Shown here: one piece after another, positions 18,977 through 27,370 of the stretch
How positions within the stretch are numbered: the stretch's first letter is position 1
How the letters are laid out: each line of letters opens with the position of its first letter
Source: Rhodospirillaceae bacterium MC!
GTDB lineage: Bacteria > Pseudomonadota > Alphaproteobacteria > MC1
Reading direction: 5' to 3'
Assembly (NCBI GenBank): GCA_002632265.1
Contig: NQOV01000002.1
Span: forward strand, 56,995-120,994
Length of the DNA stretch: 64,000 bases
Made by a program: the position numbers and the translations under genes
Notes under the pieces: model-generated
What the model was told of the DNA's origin: nothing
Databases searched by the model: none
Seen by the model: only the letters and a program-made list of their open reading frames with translations

Positions 18977-20284
18977 ATGAACAATATAAAAACTGCTGTT
19001 ATGACGAGAAAAAGATACTTTATTGTATTTTTACTTTTTGTAACAGGTGTAATCAATTATCTAGATCGTACGAATATGTCAATTGCTGCTCCGCAAATGT
19101 TGATTGATTTAAAGATCACAAAAATCCAATTAGGTACAATATTTGCCTCTTGGGGTTATGCTTATACAGCCTTTCAGATCCCTTGTGGTTGGCTTGTGGA
19201 TAAGGTTAAACCTAAATACTTTTTAGGTGGGATCTTATTTTTCTGGTCGATTGCTACCTTTATTTTAGGTCTTTCTGGTGTATTTTTTGTTATTGTGGGT
19301 TTACGTTTTGTTATTGGGATGTTTGAAGCTCCCAGCTATCCAACCAATAATAAAATCGTTACCACATGGATACCAGAAAGCGAACGTGCGTCATCAATTG
19401 CCATTTACACATCGGCACAATTTGTCGGCGTAGCGTTTTTAACTCCTGTACTAGGTTGGATCATTGCTACATATTCATGGCATGCTATCTTCTTCACTAC
19501 TGGGGCTTTAGGTGTGATTTGGTCTATCATATGGATTTGGAGATATAACGATCCTAAAGAATGCCCAGGTATTTCGCAAGCGGAATTGGATCTTATTGAA
19601 GAAAACGGCGGTGAGATCAATATTAGCGAAGTGGCAAAAGAAAAATCTGATTTTGCCTCTGTATTAAAAGATCTTGGATACATTTTCACCAGAAAGAAAC
19701 TTTTAGGTCTTTTCCTAGGTCAATTCTGTGTTGGTGGTGCTACAATTTTCTTTTTAACTTGGTTTCCTACCTATTTGGTTACAGAATTACATATGGGATT
19801 CATTAAAGCGGGATTTATGGCCTCTGTACCATTCTTATGCGGTTTCGCTGGCGTGCTATGTTCGGGTTTCTTCTCGGATTTCCTAGTGAGAAAAGGATGT
19901 TCTCTAGCTATCGCTCGTAAAACTCCGATTATTACTGGATTCGCTTTAACAACCGCTGTTCTTGGTGCTACAATGACACATAATAATACTTTAATTATTA
20001 CTTTCATGTCAATTGCATTCTTCGCTACTGGTTTGGCTTCGATCACTTGGTCGTTGGTATCATCACTTGCTCCCATAAGATTAATTGGTTTAACTGGTGG
20101 ATCATTTAACTTCGTTGGTGGTTTATCATCTATTATTGTTCCTACTGCCATTGGTCATTTAGCGTCCATTAATGATACTGGATTCATGTATCCTCTTATG
20201 TTCGTAGCGGCCTTGGGTGTTGTGGGAATCTTCTGTTACATCGCTTTACTTGGTAAAGTAGAACGTGTACAAGATTACAAATAA
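18977..20284 (+). CDS. MFS anion:cation symporter for a hexonate/sugar acid (DgoT/GudP/ExuT type)
   Basis: A 435-residue transporter with 12 predicted membrane segments. The N-terminal VTGVINYLDRTNMSIAAPQM is the hallmark of the ACS family that takes up galactonate, glucarate or hexuronates with protons. AAGGAA lies before ATG 18977. The next gene on the same strand is D-galactonate dehydratase, so D-galactonate is the likely substrate (inference from context). A hairpin element of the dispersed family lies in the 229-bp gap between the two genes and could uncouple or tune the second one. Confidence 0.88.
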   Translation: MNNIKTAVMTRKRYFIVFLLFVTGVINYLDRTNMSIAAPQMLIDLKITKIQLGTIFASWGYAYTAFQIPCGWLVDKVKPKYFLGGILFFWSIATFILGLSGVFFVIVGLRFVIGMFEAPSYPTNNKIVTTWIPESERASSIAIYTSAQFVGVAFLTPVLGWIIATYSWHAIFFTTGALGVIWSIIWIWRYNDPKECPGISQAELDLIEENGGEINISEVAKEKSDFASVLKDLGYIFTRKKLLGLFLGQFCVGGATIFFLTWFPTYLVTELHMGFIKAGFMASVPFLCGFAGVLCSGFFSDFLVRKGCSLAIARKTPIITGFALTTAVLGATMTHNNTLIITFMSIAFFATGLASITWSLVSSLAPIRLIGLTGGSFNFVGGLSSIIVPTAIGHLASINDTGFMYPLMFVAALGVVGIFCYIALLGKVERVQDYK

Positions 20285-20312
20285 AAGGACATCTCTAAAA
20301 TCCCAATAGGCA

Positions 20313-20364
20313 CTTTAAAGCATGGCTAAGCTAAACAATATGTATATATGGCCATGCTTTAAGG
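20313..20364. repeat. A-type hairpin module between the transporter and dgoD (inverted)
   Basis: TTAAAGCATGGC (20315-20326) pairs perfectly with GCCATGCTTTAA (20351-20362). Its arms are the same sequence as the arms of the element at 35245-35287, and its loop, read on the minus strand, ends in the same CTTA. It lies on the opposite strand to the copies near dnaG. Confidence 0.65.
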
Positions 20365-20513
20365 CGTATCATCACTTCAATCTAACATTAGAATTAGAAT
20401 AAAGATTAATATCTAAAAAAATTATAATTACTTAATGGTTCATTAACGTTAAGTAGTTATAATTATATTTGTATTTAATCTTCAAAATAAAAACACTTAA
20501 GGAATTACTTATT

Positions 20514-21668
20514 ATGAAAATTACAAAACTTACAACCTATTTACTAGAACCTAGATGGTTATTTTTAAAAATCGAAACCGATGAAGGAATCAGCGGTTGG
20601 GGCGAACCTATCGTAGAAGGTAAAGCTCACTCGGTACAAGCAATGATCGATGATCTTAGCACTTCTCTTATTGGTAAAAATCCATTGGATATCAATAAAA
20701 TATGGATCGAACTATATAGAGGCGGATTTTATCGTGGTGGTGCTACTCATATGAGTGCCATGGCTGGAATCGATCAAGCTCTATGGGATATTAAAGGTAA
20801 ATATCACGATGTCCCAATATACGAATTATTAGGCGGTAAGGTAAGAGATAAACAAAAAGTTTACTCATGGGTACATCCTTACGAATTCCCAACAGATCTA
20901 GATACTCAACTAAAACGTGCTAGAGAAAGCGGAATCACTACCGTAAAAACAACTCCGTCCGATCAAATGGATTTCATCACGACCCATAAGGAAATCGATA
21001 AGGTAATAGCAAAAGTTGACGAGATCCACTCTAAACTAAATGGCGAAATAGACCTTGCTTTAGATTTCCATGGCCGAGTACATCGTGGCACAGCAAAGAT
21101 TCTTTTAAAAGAATTAGAACATTTTAACTTGGCATTCATTGAAGAGCCTGTGTTACCCGAACATTTAGATTGTTTGAAAAATATATCAAGCTTTATTTCT
21201 ACCCCCATTGCCACAGGCGAACGTATATTCTCTAGATACTCATTTAAAGAAATCCTACAAGGCGGATATGTGGATATCATTCAACCAGATCTTAGCCATT
21301 GCGGTGGAATTAGCGAAGGTCTAAAAATTGCATCCATGGCCGAAGCCTACGATGTAGCAGTGGCTTTCCACTGTCCTTTAGGACCTTTAACAATGGCGTC
21401 TAGCCTACAGTTGGATGCGGTGAATCTCAACGCCGTTGTTCAAGAACAAAGCCTTGGAATTCACGAATATAAAGAAAAAGAAATCTTACGCTATGTCAAA
21501 AATCCCGAGATATACGACATAAAAGATGGCTACATGGAATTCTCAAAAAAACCTGGCTTAGGTATCGAAATCAATGAAGAAGTAGTTACCGAAATCGCCA
21601 CCAACTCCCCCCACAACTGGAAAAGCCCCCTATGGAATAACACCGACGGCTCTTTCGCCGAATGGTAA
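20514..21668 (+). CDS. dgoD: D-galactonate dehydratase (mandelate racemase/enolase family)
   Basis: Dehydrates D-galactonate to 2-dehydro-3-deoxy-D-galactonate, the first step of the DeLey-Doudoroff galactonate route. The 384-residue protein follows E. coli DgoD closely along its length: WLFLKIETDEGISGWGEP, YRGGFYRGG, AGIDQALWDIKGK and the C-terminal SFAEW. Metal ligands are visible in LDFHGRVH (Asp), FIEEPV (Glu) and ATGERIFS (Glu), and the catalytic His in FHCPLGPL. ATG 20514 has AAGGA at 20499-20503. No dgoK or dgoA is in the window. The 3' end is C-rich, followed by a strong terminator. Confidence 0.9.
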   Translation: MKITKLTTYLLEPRWLFLKIETDEGISGWGEPIVEGKAHSVQAMIDDLSTSLIGKNPLDINKIWIELYRGGFYRGGATHMSAMAGIDQALWDIKGKYHDVPIYELLGGKVRDKQKVYSWVHPYEFPTDLDTQLKRARESGITTVKTTPSDQMDFITTHKEIDKVIAKVDEIHSKLNGEIDLALDFHGRVHRGTAKILLKELEHFNLAFIEEPVLPEHLDCLKNISSFISTPIATGERIFSRYSFKEILQGGYVDIIQPDLSHCGGISEGLKIASMAEAYDVAVAFHCPLGPLTMASSLQLDAVNLNAVVQEQSLGIHEYKEKEILRYVKNPEIYDIKDGYMEFSKKPGLGIEINEEVVTEIATNSPHNWKSPLWNNTDGSFAEW

Positions 21669-21714
21669 AAACCTGAACCTTATATAATAAACTATAAATA
21701 TAAATATAAACTAT

Positions 21715-21749
21715 TGCGACCGTTCCCCAAAAAACGGTCGCATTTTTTT
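21715..21749 (+). terminator. Rho-independent terminator after dgoD
   Basis: TGCGACCGTT (21715-21724) pairs with AACGGTCGCA (21733-21742), followed by seven T. Confidence 0.92.
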
Positions 21750-21819
21750 AAGTACAATCCTTAATAAACAGTGGCACTCTTTAGATAATGCCCTGACATA
21801 TTAGATAGATGTCTTGACA

Positions 21820-21887
21820 TACGGTCGCACTATTTAGATAGAAGTCTTGATAGATATCTAGCCAAAAGTGCGACCGTATTTTTATTT
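21820..21887 (+). terminator. Second terminator-like inverted repeat after dgoD
   Basis: TACGGTCGCACT (21820-21831) pairs perfectly with AGTGCGACCGTA (21867-21878), then TTTTTATTT. The 35-nt loop is long, and the sequence shares CTTGACA..CGGTCGC with elements at 49897 and 61772. Confidence 0.55.
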
Positions 21888-21915
21888 GTCGTATTAATGT
21901 TGGTTGGGTGTATGA

Positions 21916-21942
21916 GGGGTTGGGGGTGGGGTGGGGTGGGGG
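21916..21942 (+). other. Putative G-quadruplex
   Basis: Five G-tracts of 4, 5, 4, 4 and 5 G separated by TT, T, T and T. This is a textbook parallel quadruplex motif in otherwise very AT-rich DNA. Confidence 0.8.
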
Positions 21943-21996
21943 AAATAATTGGTTTTAAAGTTGAAAATAGACATAGGTCAAGGAATTTGGGTGGGT

Positions 21997-22443
21997 TTAG
22001 CCGAGGGTTTCTTTATTGGTAAGGAAATTTATGCAGATTTTTTCTTGGTTTTCTAGTTTGGAAATGTCGGCTAGTTCTAGGATTGTGTAACGGTCGTAGC
22101 TGACGTTAATGCGTTGGCGGACTCTTGCTTTATATTTTAGGGCTAAGCTTTTTAGTCTGGCTAGGGTTTCGTCGTTATCGCCAGAGAAATATACGTGTTT
22201 ACAGCCTGTTTCAAAGGCTTGGAGTACGGCTGATTCTTGATTTCCGCAATCGAGCCATGCTTCTTCTAGGGTATTGGGGAATTTTTGTACGGCGATACCG
22301 ATAATGTTGTAAAAGAGTTCTGCTCCCAAGCTAACCCCTGCAAACGGCTTAGTTTGTAATGATACTTGGATTTTTAACTCTCTGGCTATTCTTAAAACCA
22401 TCTCACAATGATTTAATGAATGTATTGTTACTAGATACTTCAT
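21997..22443 (-). CDS. Conserved-looking hypothetical cytosolic protein
   Basis: A 148-residue soluble protein that I do not recognise. It starts MKYLVTIHSLNHCEMVLRIA and has an alternating alpha/beta look (VYFSGDNDETLARLKSLALK, RINVSYDRYTILEL), with no signal peptide or membrane segment. The sequence is balanced and coding-like, and it has an ATG start at 22443 with only a weak ribosome site. It is transcribed in the same direction as dnaB, about 200 bp downstream of it, and converges on dgoD. The 3' end is C-rich on its coding strand. No function is proposed. Confidence 0.7.
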   Translation of the reverse strand: MKYLVTIHSLNHCEMVLRIARELKIQVSLQTKPFAGVSLGAELFYNIIGIAVQKFPNTLEEAWLDCGNQESAVLQAFETGCKHVYFSGDNDETLARLKSLALKYKARVRQRINVSYDRYTILELADISKLENQEKICINFLTNKETLG

Positions 22444-22649
22444 GTTAATTCAACTTCTTTATTTTTTAGTTAGATTTGGGTTAGATTTAAGATTAATACT
22501 TACTTTACTGTAATTATTTTCCACGATTTTTCATGGAAAATAATTTTTTATTTACACACTTAAAGTTAATATACAACAAACTATCACAAAAATCAAGCAA
22601 AAATATTATTTTTTATGAGCTTATATGATAGAATGTTGAAAAATAAGCA

Positions 22650-24389
22650 TTATTCATCGAATGTATAATTGGTTTGTTCATGAAAATCTAAATTTTTAAA
22701 TTGTGCATGTTGCGAAACGAATTTGACAACGGCTGTACCTAAAGGGCCGTGGCGTTGTTTTTGTATGATAATTTCTGCCTTATCTTGAGCATTTTCCAAT
22801 CTCTCAAGCCAACGTTGATATCTTTCTTGATACTTTTCAGGGGACATATTCCCCCCTGGTTGCGGTTCAGAGCGTGAAAGATAATACTCATCACGATACA
22901 CAAACATAACCACATCGGCATCCTGCTCAATTGATCCTGACTCTCTAAGATCGGAAAGTTGTGGGCGTTTATCGTCTCTTGATTCCAAACTACGAGAAAG
23001 TTGGGATAAGGCGACAACAGGAATTTCCAATTCTTTAGCTAGAATTTTCAATCCCCTTGTGATTTCCGATACTTCATTCACACGATTTCCTGCATATTTT
23101 GCACTCCCTGTAATGAGTTGCAGATAATCAATTACGATTAAGCCGATATTATGTTGACGTTTCAAACGTCTTGCCCTTGTGCGAATGGACGCTACTGTTA
23201 TCCCTGCGGTATCATCAATAAATAACGGAGAGTTATAGATTAAATCCACAGTACTCACGAGCTTTTCCAAGTCCTTTTCTTCTAAAATACCTTTACGCAT
23301 ATGATCGGATTTAACTTCCGATTCTGCCGAAAGAATACGAGACGCAAGCTGGGACGCACTCATCTCTAAACTAAAGAAAGCCACGGCTGCCCCATGCTCG
23401 CCATTGGTGTCATGATACTGTTTAGCCGCATTAAAGGCAATATTTGTAGCCAACGCCGTTTTCCCCATGGAAGGACGTCCCGCCAAGATCAAGAGATCGG
23501 ATTTATGCAATCCGCCCAGTAGTTTATTTAGCTCATCAAGACCAGTATCCACCCCTGCAAGATTGCCATCTCTTTTGTGGGCAATGGCTGCCACCTCTAA
23601 AGCTTCCCTTACGGATGTTTCAAAGTCGACAAAGCTTTTACTGGTATCTCCCGTAATTGCGAGATCAAATAATTTTGATTCTGTATCTTCAATTAGGGTT
23701 GTGGCCATAATTTCCGAACTTACGTGATGAGCGTCATATACTATATTTTTACCGATATTTATGAGATTTCTTCGCAAATGTAAATCATAGATCATCTTAC
23801 CATAATCATTGGCATTGTAGACACTCACAGGATAATCCAACAAAGTAAGCAAGAATTCCTTGCCTCCTGCTTCTTTAAATAGCTCATTGTCATGTAAATA
23901 CTGGCTTACCGATATGACATCTGCCACATGGCTTTTATTAATTAAAGTTGTGGCTTCTTTATAGATACACGCATGTAACGCATCGCTAAAATGTTCAGGC
24001 TTTAAATATTCTGATACTTTTTCATGAGCTAAATTATTCAGCAAGATAGTACCTAACAAGCTTTTTTCCGCCTCGAAATTATGGGGCAGGATTTGTTCTT
24101 CACTCACTGATATATTTTCTTGATTTACTTGAACTATTTGATTTACTTGAGAGTCGCTAGCTAATTGGATTTCGTGGATTTCTTGGCTTTCGTGAGTTTC
24201 TTGGATTTCTTGGTTTTCTTGAGCGTCATCTTCCAGAGCTTTGGCGTTATTCTCTCGCACTGGTGATTCTGATGTGTTATTTGTGGGCGAAACATCTACT
24301 GATACATCCATATCAGGGGTATAATAATCAGGGACTTTATTATCATAATCGGTGATATCGATTGGGGGTGGCGTTTCGTTATTACTCAT
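22650..24389 (-). CDS. dnaB: Replicative DNA helicase DnaB with N-terminal extension
   Basis: The hexameric helicase of the replication fork. The 579 residues comprise an unusual N-terminal extension (about 1-100), the DnaB N-terminal domain starting near PHNFEAEKSLLGTILLNN, and the RecA-like motor with Walker A ILAGRPSMGKTALATN, Walker B LIVIDYLQLI and the C-terminal DLRESGSIEQDADVV. The extension is acidic and repetitive (QEIQETHESQEIHEIQ), built from short DNA repeats near 24150-24230. ATG 24389 has AGGAG at 24398-24402, so the extension is probably translated. Typical DnaB is ~470 residues. Confidence 0.96.
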   Translation of the reverse strand: MSNNETPPPIDITDYDNKVPDYYTPDMDVSVDVSPTNNTSESPVRENNAKALEDDAQENQEIQETHESQEIHEIQLASDSQVNQIVQVNQENISVSEEQILPHNFEAEKSLLGTILLNNLAHEKVSEYLKPEHFSDALHACIYKEATTLINKSHVADVISVSQYLHDNELFKEAGGKEFLLTLLDYPVSVYNANDYGKMIYDLHLRRNLINIGKNIVYDAHHVSSEIMATTLIEDTESKLFDLAITGDTSKSFVDFETSVREALEVAAIAHKRDGNLAGVDTGLDELNKLLGGLHKSDLLILAGRPSMGKTALATNIAFNAAKQYHDTNGEHGAAVAFFSLEMSASQLASRILSAESEVKSDHMRKGILEEKDLEKLVSTVDLIYNSPLFIDDTAGITVASIRTRARRLKRQHNIGLIVIDYLQLITGSAKYAGNRVNEVSEITRGLKILAKELEIPVVALSQLSRSLESRDDKRPQLSDLRESGSIEQDADVVMFVYRDEYYLSRSEPQPGGNMSPEKYQERYQRWLERLENAQDKAEIIIQKQRHGPLGTAVVKFVSQHAQFKNLDFHEQTNYTFDE

Positions 24390-24429
24390 ATTTAATTCTC
24401 CTAACTATTATTCCACTTCCTATAAAACT

Positions 24430-25095
24430 CTACCAAGTGGCACATTTTTTAGTTTCACGCAAATAATTTTTCTTTGTATCTAAAACCGCATTTTGTTTAC
24501 TGTTCTGATGTTTCATGGCATTGTAGGCGGTTGTGGCGGCTCTTACTAGATTTCTTGAAACTTTATCTCTTACATCTTGCGGATTATAGCCGAATTCAGG
24601 AGGCAAATGGCGAGCCTTATATTCCACTGCGTCCTTAATTTGTTGACTATATATCAAGCCATTTTTCTTATAAATCGCCACATGCTTATGCTCGTGAGCT
24701 AAGATCACATTATGTTGGCAACTTCCTACAGGATATTTCTTTTGATACTTGATATCAATTTTATCAAAAATAAAATTAACTATAACCTTATGGGGGATTC
24801 CGCAATATCTACCATTTTTTGTCTTGATAATTTGGACTGTCGTATTAAAAGTTAAATTCGAATGGGTAATTGTTAAGCCCTTTATGGAACTTCCGCCACC
24901 TGGATTAAGATTCTCATCAGTTACAGGGCGTAAGGTTGGTTCTTTATCCTTATAATTCAAACTAACCATAACCGCCCCACTAACTAGCGGACACGAAGAA
25001 CGATCATAGGCAAAAGCCTTATTTGTAAAAAGAGTAAACATTAGGATAATAAATCCTGATAGTATCACGGGGGTTTTGGTAAAAAGAATCTTCAT
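24430..25095 (-). CDS. Secreted putative zinc metallopeptidase with HEXXH (DUF922-like)
   Basis: A 221-residue exported protein: a signal peptide (cleavage near KAFA) and a mature domain with LAHEHKHVAIY. H-E-H-K-H fits the HEXXH zinc-peptidase motif, and the downstream helix is as expected for small secreted zincins of the DUF922 type. A conserved-looking Cys precedes it (KKYPVGSC). The substrate is unknown; a periplasmic protease or a catalytically modest binding protein are both possible. It lies 40 bp upstream of dnaB and 15 bp downstream of a lipoprotein gene that looks like a degenerate paralogue. Confidence 0.7.
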   Translation of the reverse strand: MKILFTKTPVILSGFIILMFTLFTNKAFAYDRSSCPLVSGAVMVSLNYKDKEPTLRPVTDENLNPGGGSSIKGLTITHSNLTFNTTVQIIKTKNGRYCGIPHKVIVNFIFDKIDIKYQKKYPVGSCQHNVILAHEHKHVAIYKKNGLIYSQQIKDAVEYKARHLPPEFGYNPQDVRDKVSRNLVRAATTAYNAMKHQNSKQNAVLDTKKNYLRETKKCATW

Positions 25096-25110
25096 GTATA
25101 TTTCCTAAGT

Positions 25111-25872
25111 TTAATGATTACTGCAATTTTGTTTCATTTTATTAAAGAGAGAATCCGAATGAGCTTCATATAATATTTCATCTACTCGTTTTTTATGATG
25201 TAACAAGATAAATTGGAGATTCGTTCTTTTTGTATATTGTGCATATTTATATCTCAACTGTTCCACCGATCCCGCTTGATAGTGTGGAGCAGTATGAGCT
25301 ATTTTATTATAGGCAGTAGTTAATTCTACGTTAGTTTTTAGTACGTCGTCTTCTATTTCACGCATGTAATACTTCATGCTATTAACTATAAATTGACTGG
25401 AACAAGAGTTTTTCGGATATTTCGGATCAATATATAAACGTATGGGACTATAACCAAAGTTCCCACGATATCCTACTACGCTCGCTTCCACTAAATGATT
25501 TTCAATGGTTCTAGTGGTTACTACTGGACGAACATCATAACTTGAAATTATCCACATTGCCCATGGTAACTTACTGGTATTATGGGGAATATTTTCCAAG
25601 CGTTTGGCTATCTGATGAGGTGTGATGTTTCTATTGACAATAATTCGACCCATTGCAGGAGTGATCTTCACACGGATAGATTCCAATTCAACTCTAGTAT
25701 ATTGATGATGTTTCAATTGTGCCTCTGCCTTAATGGCAACCTTATGGCGTATGCTATAGTTATGTACCTCTGATAAATCCACTGGCTGATCTTCAGGATG
25801 TCGAGTATTTACACATCCTGCCATGGCCATGACTAAAACAGAACATGTTATCAGTTTTATTTTAATATTCAT
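25111..25872 (-). CDS. Lipoprotein, possible inactive paralogue of the HEXXH protein
   Basis: A 253-residue lipoprotein. ATG 25872 is chosen because it begins MNIKIKLITCSVLVMAMAGC, a signal peptide with a lipobox (AMAGC); an upstream in-frame ATG would bury it. The mature part is basic and soluble. The stretch KYPKNSCSSQFIVNSMKYYM aligns by eye with KYPVGSCQHNVILAHEHKHV of the next gene, with HEHKH replaced by NSMKY, so it would lack zinc-peptidase activity. The two genes are 15 bp apart and probably co-transcribed. Paralogy is my inference. Confidence 0.65.
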   Translation of the reverse strand: MNIKIKLITCSVLVMAMAGCVNTRHPEDQPVDLSEVHNYSIRHKVAIKAEAQLKHHQYTRVELESIRVKITPAMGRIIVNRNITPHQIAKRLENIPHNTSKLPWAMWIISSYDVRPVVTTRTIENHLVEASVVGYRGNFGYSPIRLYIDPKYPKNSCSSQFIVNSMKYYMREIEDDVLKTNVELTTAYNKIAHTAPHYQAGSVEQLRYKYAQYTKRTNLQFILLHHKKRVDEILYEAHSDSLFNKMKQNCSNH

Positions 25873-25921
25873 TGAAAATCCGTGTATAATTGTGATTTTT
25901 TCAAAAATGTTTAAAAATGTA

Positions 25922-25950
25922 TTGTATTTAGACATTTTTCATTATATTAT
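25922..25950 (+). promoter_or_regulatory. Likely promoter for xthA
   Basis: TTGTAT (25922-25927), 17 nt, TATTAT (25945-25950), about 70 nt before the xthA ATG. Confidence 0.45.
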
Positions 25951-26023
25951 ATATACCATAAACAGATTAAAAATACAAGCTCAAATTTTAAAATATACTT
26001 TTAAATATATAAGGAAAATCCCA

Positions 26024-27016
26024 ATGATAAAACTTGCAACATGGAATGTAAATTCAATCCGAACTAGAAAAAATCATGTTAAAGAGTGGATTCAAAATGA
26101 AAATATAGATGTTCTTATGTTACAAGAACTTAAATGCAAAGATGAAGATTTCCCCTTGGATTTCTTTCAAAATTTAGGCTATAATTGTGAATTTTTTGGA
26201 CAAAAAGCCTATAACGGTGTGGCGATTCTCTCTCGCTTGCCCATGGAAATCATCCATAAGGGCTTGCCAAATTTTCAGGATGAAAAATCCCGTTGGATAG
26301 AAGTAAAAATAGCTAACATCCGTGTGATATCTTCCTATTTTCCCAACGGTAATCTAGTAGAAGACGAAAAAAAGTTCGGTTATAAAAAGGAATATATGGC
26401 AAAAGTCTACGAATACATCAAGCCCTTATTGTTAAAGGATGAAGAGATCATCCTAGGCGGAGATTACAACGTAGCCCCCAATGATTTCGATGTCTATAGC
26501 ATAAAGGCCATGGCACATGACGCCATCTGTCAGCCCCAAAGTAAGAAAGATTTTCAAGCACTCTTAAATCTCGGCTTGTACAATACTCTTGATGTGGCCT
26601 CGCCCATACGATCAGGAATCTTCTCATGGTGGTCATACCAAAGCGGAGGATTTAACAAAAACCAAGGAGCATTAATCGACTTCCTACTCTGCTCGCCAAA
26701 ATTAATCGATAAACTAGAATCCAGCCATGTGGACACCCAACCAAGATCATGGCAACAACCATCCGACCACGCCCCAGTAGTCGCAACATTCATGACCAAC
26801 AATCTAAAAGAATGCCATACCATAGGCACTAGCTCAACGAATGGCGATCAGACGAATGGCGATCCAACGAATAGCAGTCAGACGAATAGCGATCCAACGA
26901 ATGGCGATCCGATGAATCAAAAAGCTCAACACTCCCAACAAGAAGCCAAAAAGCCCACACCACCAACCGCACCAAAACCACCAGAAAATAACAATCAACA
27001 AGGTAGTTTATTTTAA
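26024..27016 (+). CDS. xthA: Exodeoxyribonuclease III / AP endonuclease with repeat tail
   Basis: Cleaves DNA 5' of abasic sites in base-excision repair. ATG 26024 is chosen on AAGGA at 26011-26015. The catalytic domain (about 1-262) has the family residues: ATWNVNSIR, LQELKCKDEDFP, GGDYNVAPNDFDV, DFLLCS and SDHAPVVATF. After it comes a ~65-residue disordered tail not found in E. coli XthA. Five perfect-length 15-bp units at 26837-26911 give T-N-G-D-P/Q repeats, followed by a Pro/Thr/Gln-rich end (PTPPTAPKPPENNNQQG). The tail-coding DNA is A/C-rich. tatB follows 20 bp downstream. Confidence 0.95.
   Translation: MIKLATWNVNSIRTRKNHVKEWIQNENIDVLMLQELKCKDEDFPLDFFQNLGYNCEFFGQKAYNGVAILSRLPMEIIHKGLPNFQDEKSRWIEVKIANIRVISSYFPNGNLVEDEKKFGYKKEYMAKVYEYIKPLLLKDEEIILGGDYNVAPNDFDVYSIKAMAHDAICQPQSKKDFQALLNLGLYNTLDVASPIRSGIFSWWSYQSGGFNKNQGALIDFLLCSPKLIDKLESSHVDTQPRSWQQPSDHAPVVATFMTNNLKECHTIGTSSTNGDQTNGDPTNSSQTNSDPTNGDPMNQKAQHSQQEAKKPTPPTAPKPPENNNQQGSLF
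26837..26911. repeat. 15-bp minisatellite in xthA
   Basis: Five units of ACGAATGGCGATCCA and close variants (26837, 26852, 26867, 26882, 26897), then ATGAAT. The unit resembles the 15-bp repeat in lnt at 54726-54779. Confidence 0.9.
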
Positions 27017-27036
27017 ATAAAAGAAAGATTTATCTC

Positions 27037-27345
27037 ATGTTTTCAGATTTCGGCTTTAGCGAATTACTTTTAATAGTAGCCCTTGGCGTCCTACTCATAG
27101 CCCCCAAAGAATTACCCAACATTTTAAAAACCCTATACAAAGGATACTACAAAATCCTATCCTTCAAATCCACCATGGAAATGAAAATCGAAGAAGAAAC
27201 CCAACAAATCCTAGGCCACGACTTCCTAACAACCCTCCACCAAGAAACCCACACCACCCACCAAACCATAAAAAACACCCTCTCCCAAGAAAAACAAAAA
27301 ATCCACCACCAACAACACCCCACCCTAAAAGAACATGAATCTTGA
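27037..27345 (+). CDS. tatB: Sec-independent (Tat) translocase protein TatB-like
   Basis: A 102-residue protein with the Tat A/B architecture: one N-terminal membrane helix (FGFSELLLIVALGVLLIAP) with the Glu typical of TatB, a short hinge (PKELPNILKTLYKG), an amphipathic helix, then a polar tail. The GFSELLLI start fits TatB better than TatA. It would recruit folded twin-arginine substrates to TatC, but no tatA or tatC is near. The last 100 bp contain only 11 G or T; the tail is therefore rich in His, Thr, Gln and Lys. The gene follows xthA closely and ends at a dispersed repeat element. Confidence 0.85.
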   Translation: MFSDFGFSELLLIVALGVLLIAPKELPNILKTLYKGYYKILSFKSTMEMKIEEETQQILGHDFLTTLHQETHTTHQTIKNTLSQEKQKIHHQQHPTLKEHES

Positions 27346-27370
27346 CGAACTGTTCGAACCTAGCGATGTT
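27341..27370. repeat. Junction element (CTTGAC..GTTCGAAC.TAGCGATGTT)
   Basis: This copy overlaps the tatB stop and reads CTTGACGAACTGTTCGAACC then TAGCGATGTT. Related copies lie at 29986-30018 (inverted), 45725-45754, 49931-49968 and 61807-61853. It marks the point where the + strand changes from A/C-rich to G/T-rich. Confidence 0.7.

Larger units (their letters stand above)
21669..21996. other. Convergent spacer with terminators and a G-quadruplex motif
   Basis: 328 bp between convergent genes. It holds two CGGTCGCA-based inverted repeats that look like terminators, fragments of the dispersed CTTGACA..CGGTCGC element, and five G-tracts at 21916-21942. No ORF is supported. Confidence 0.7.
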
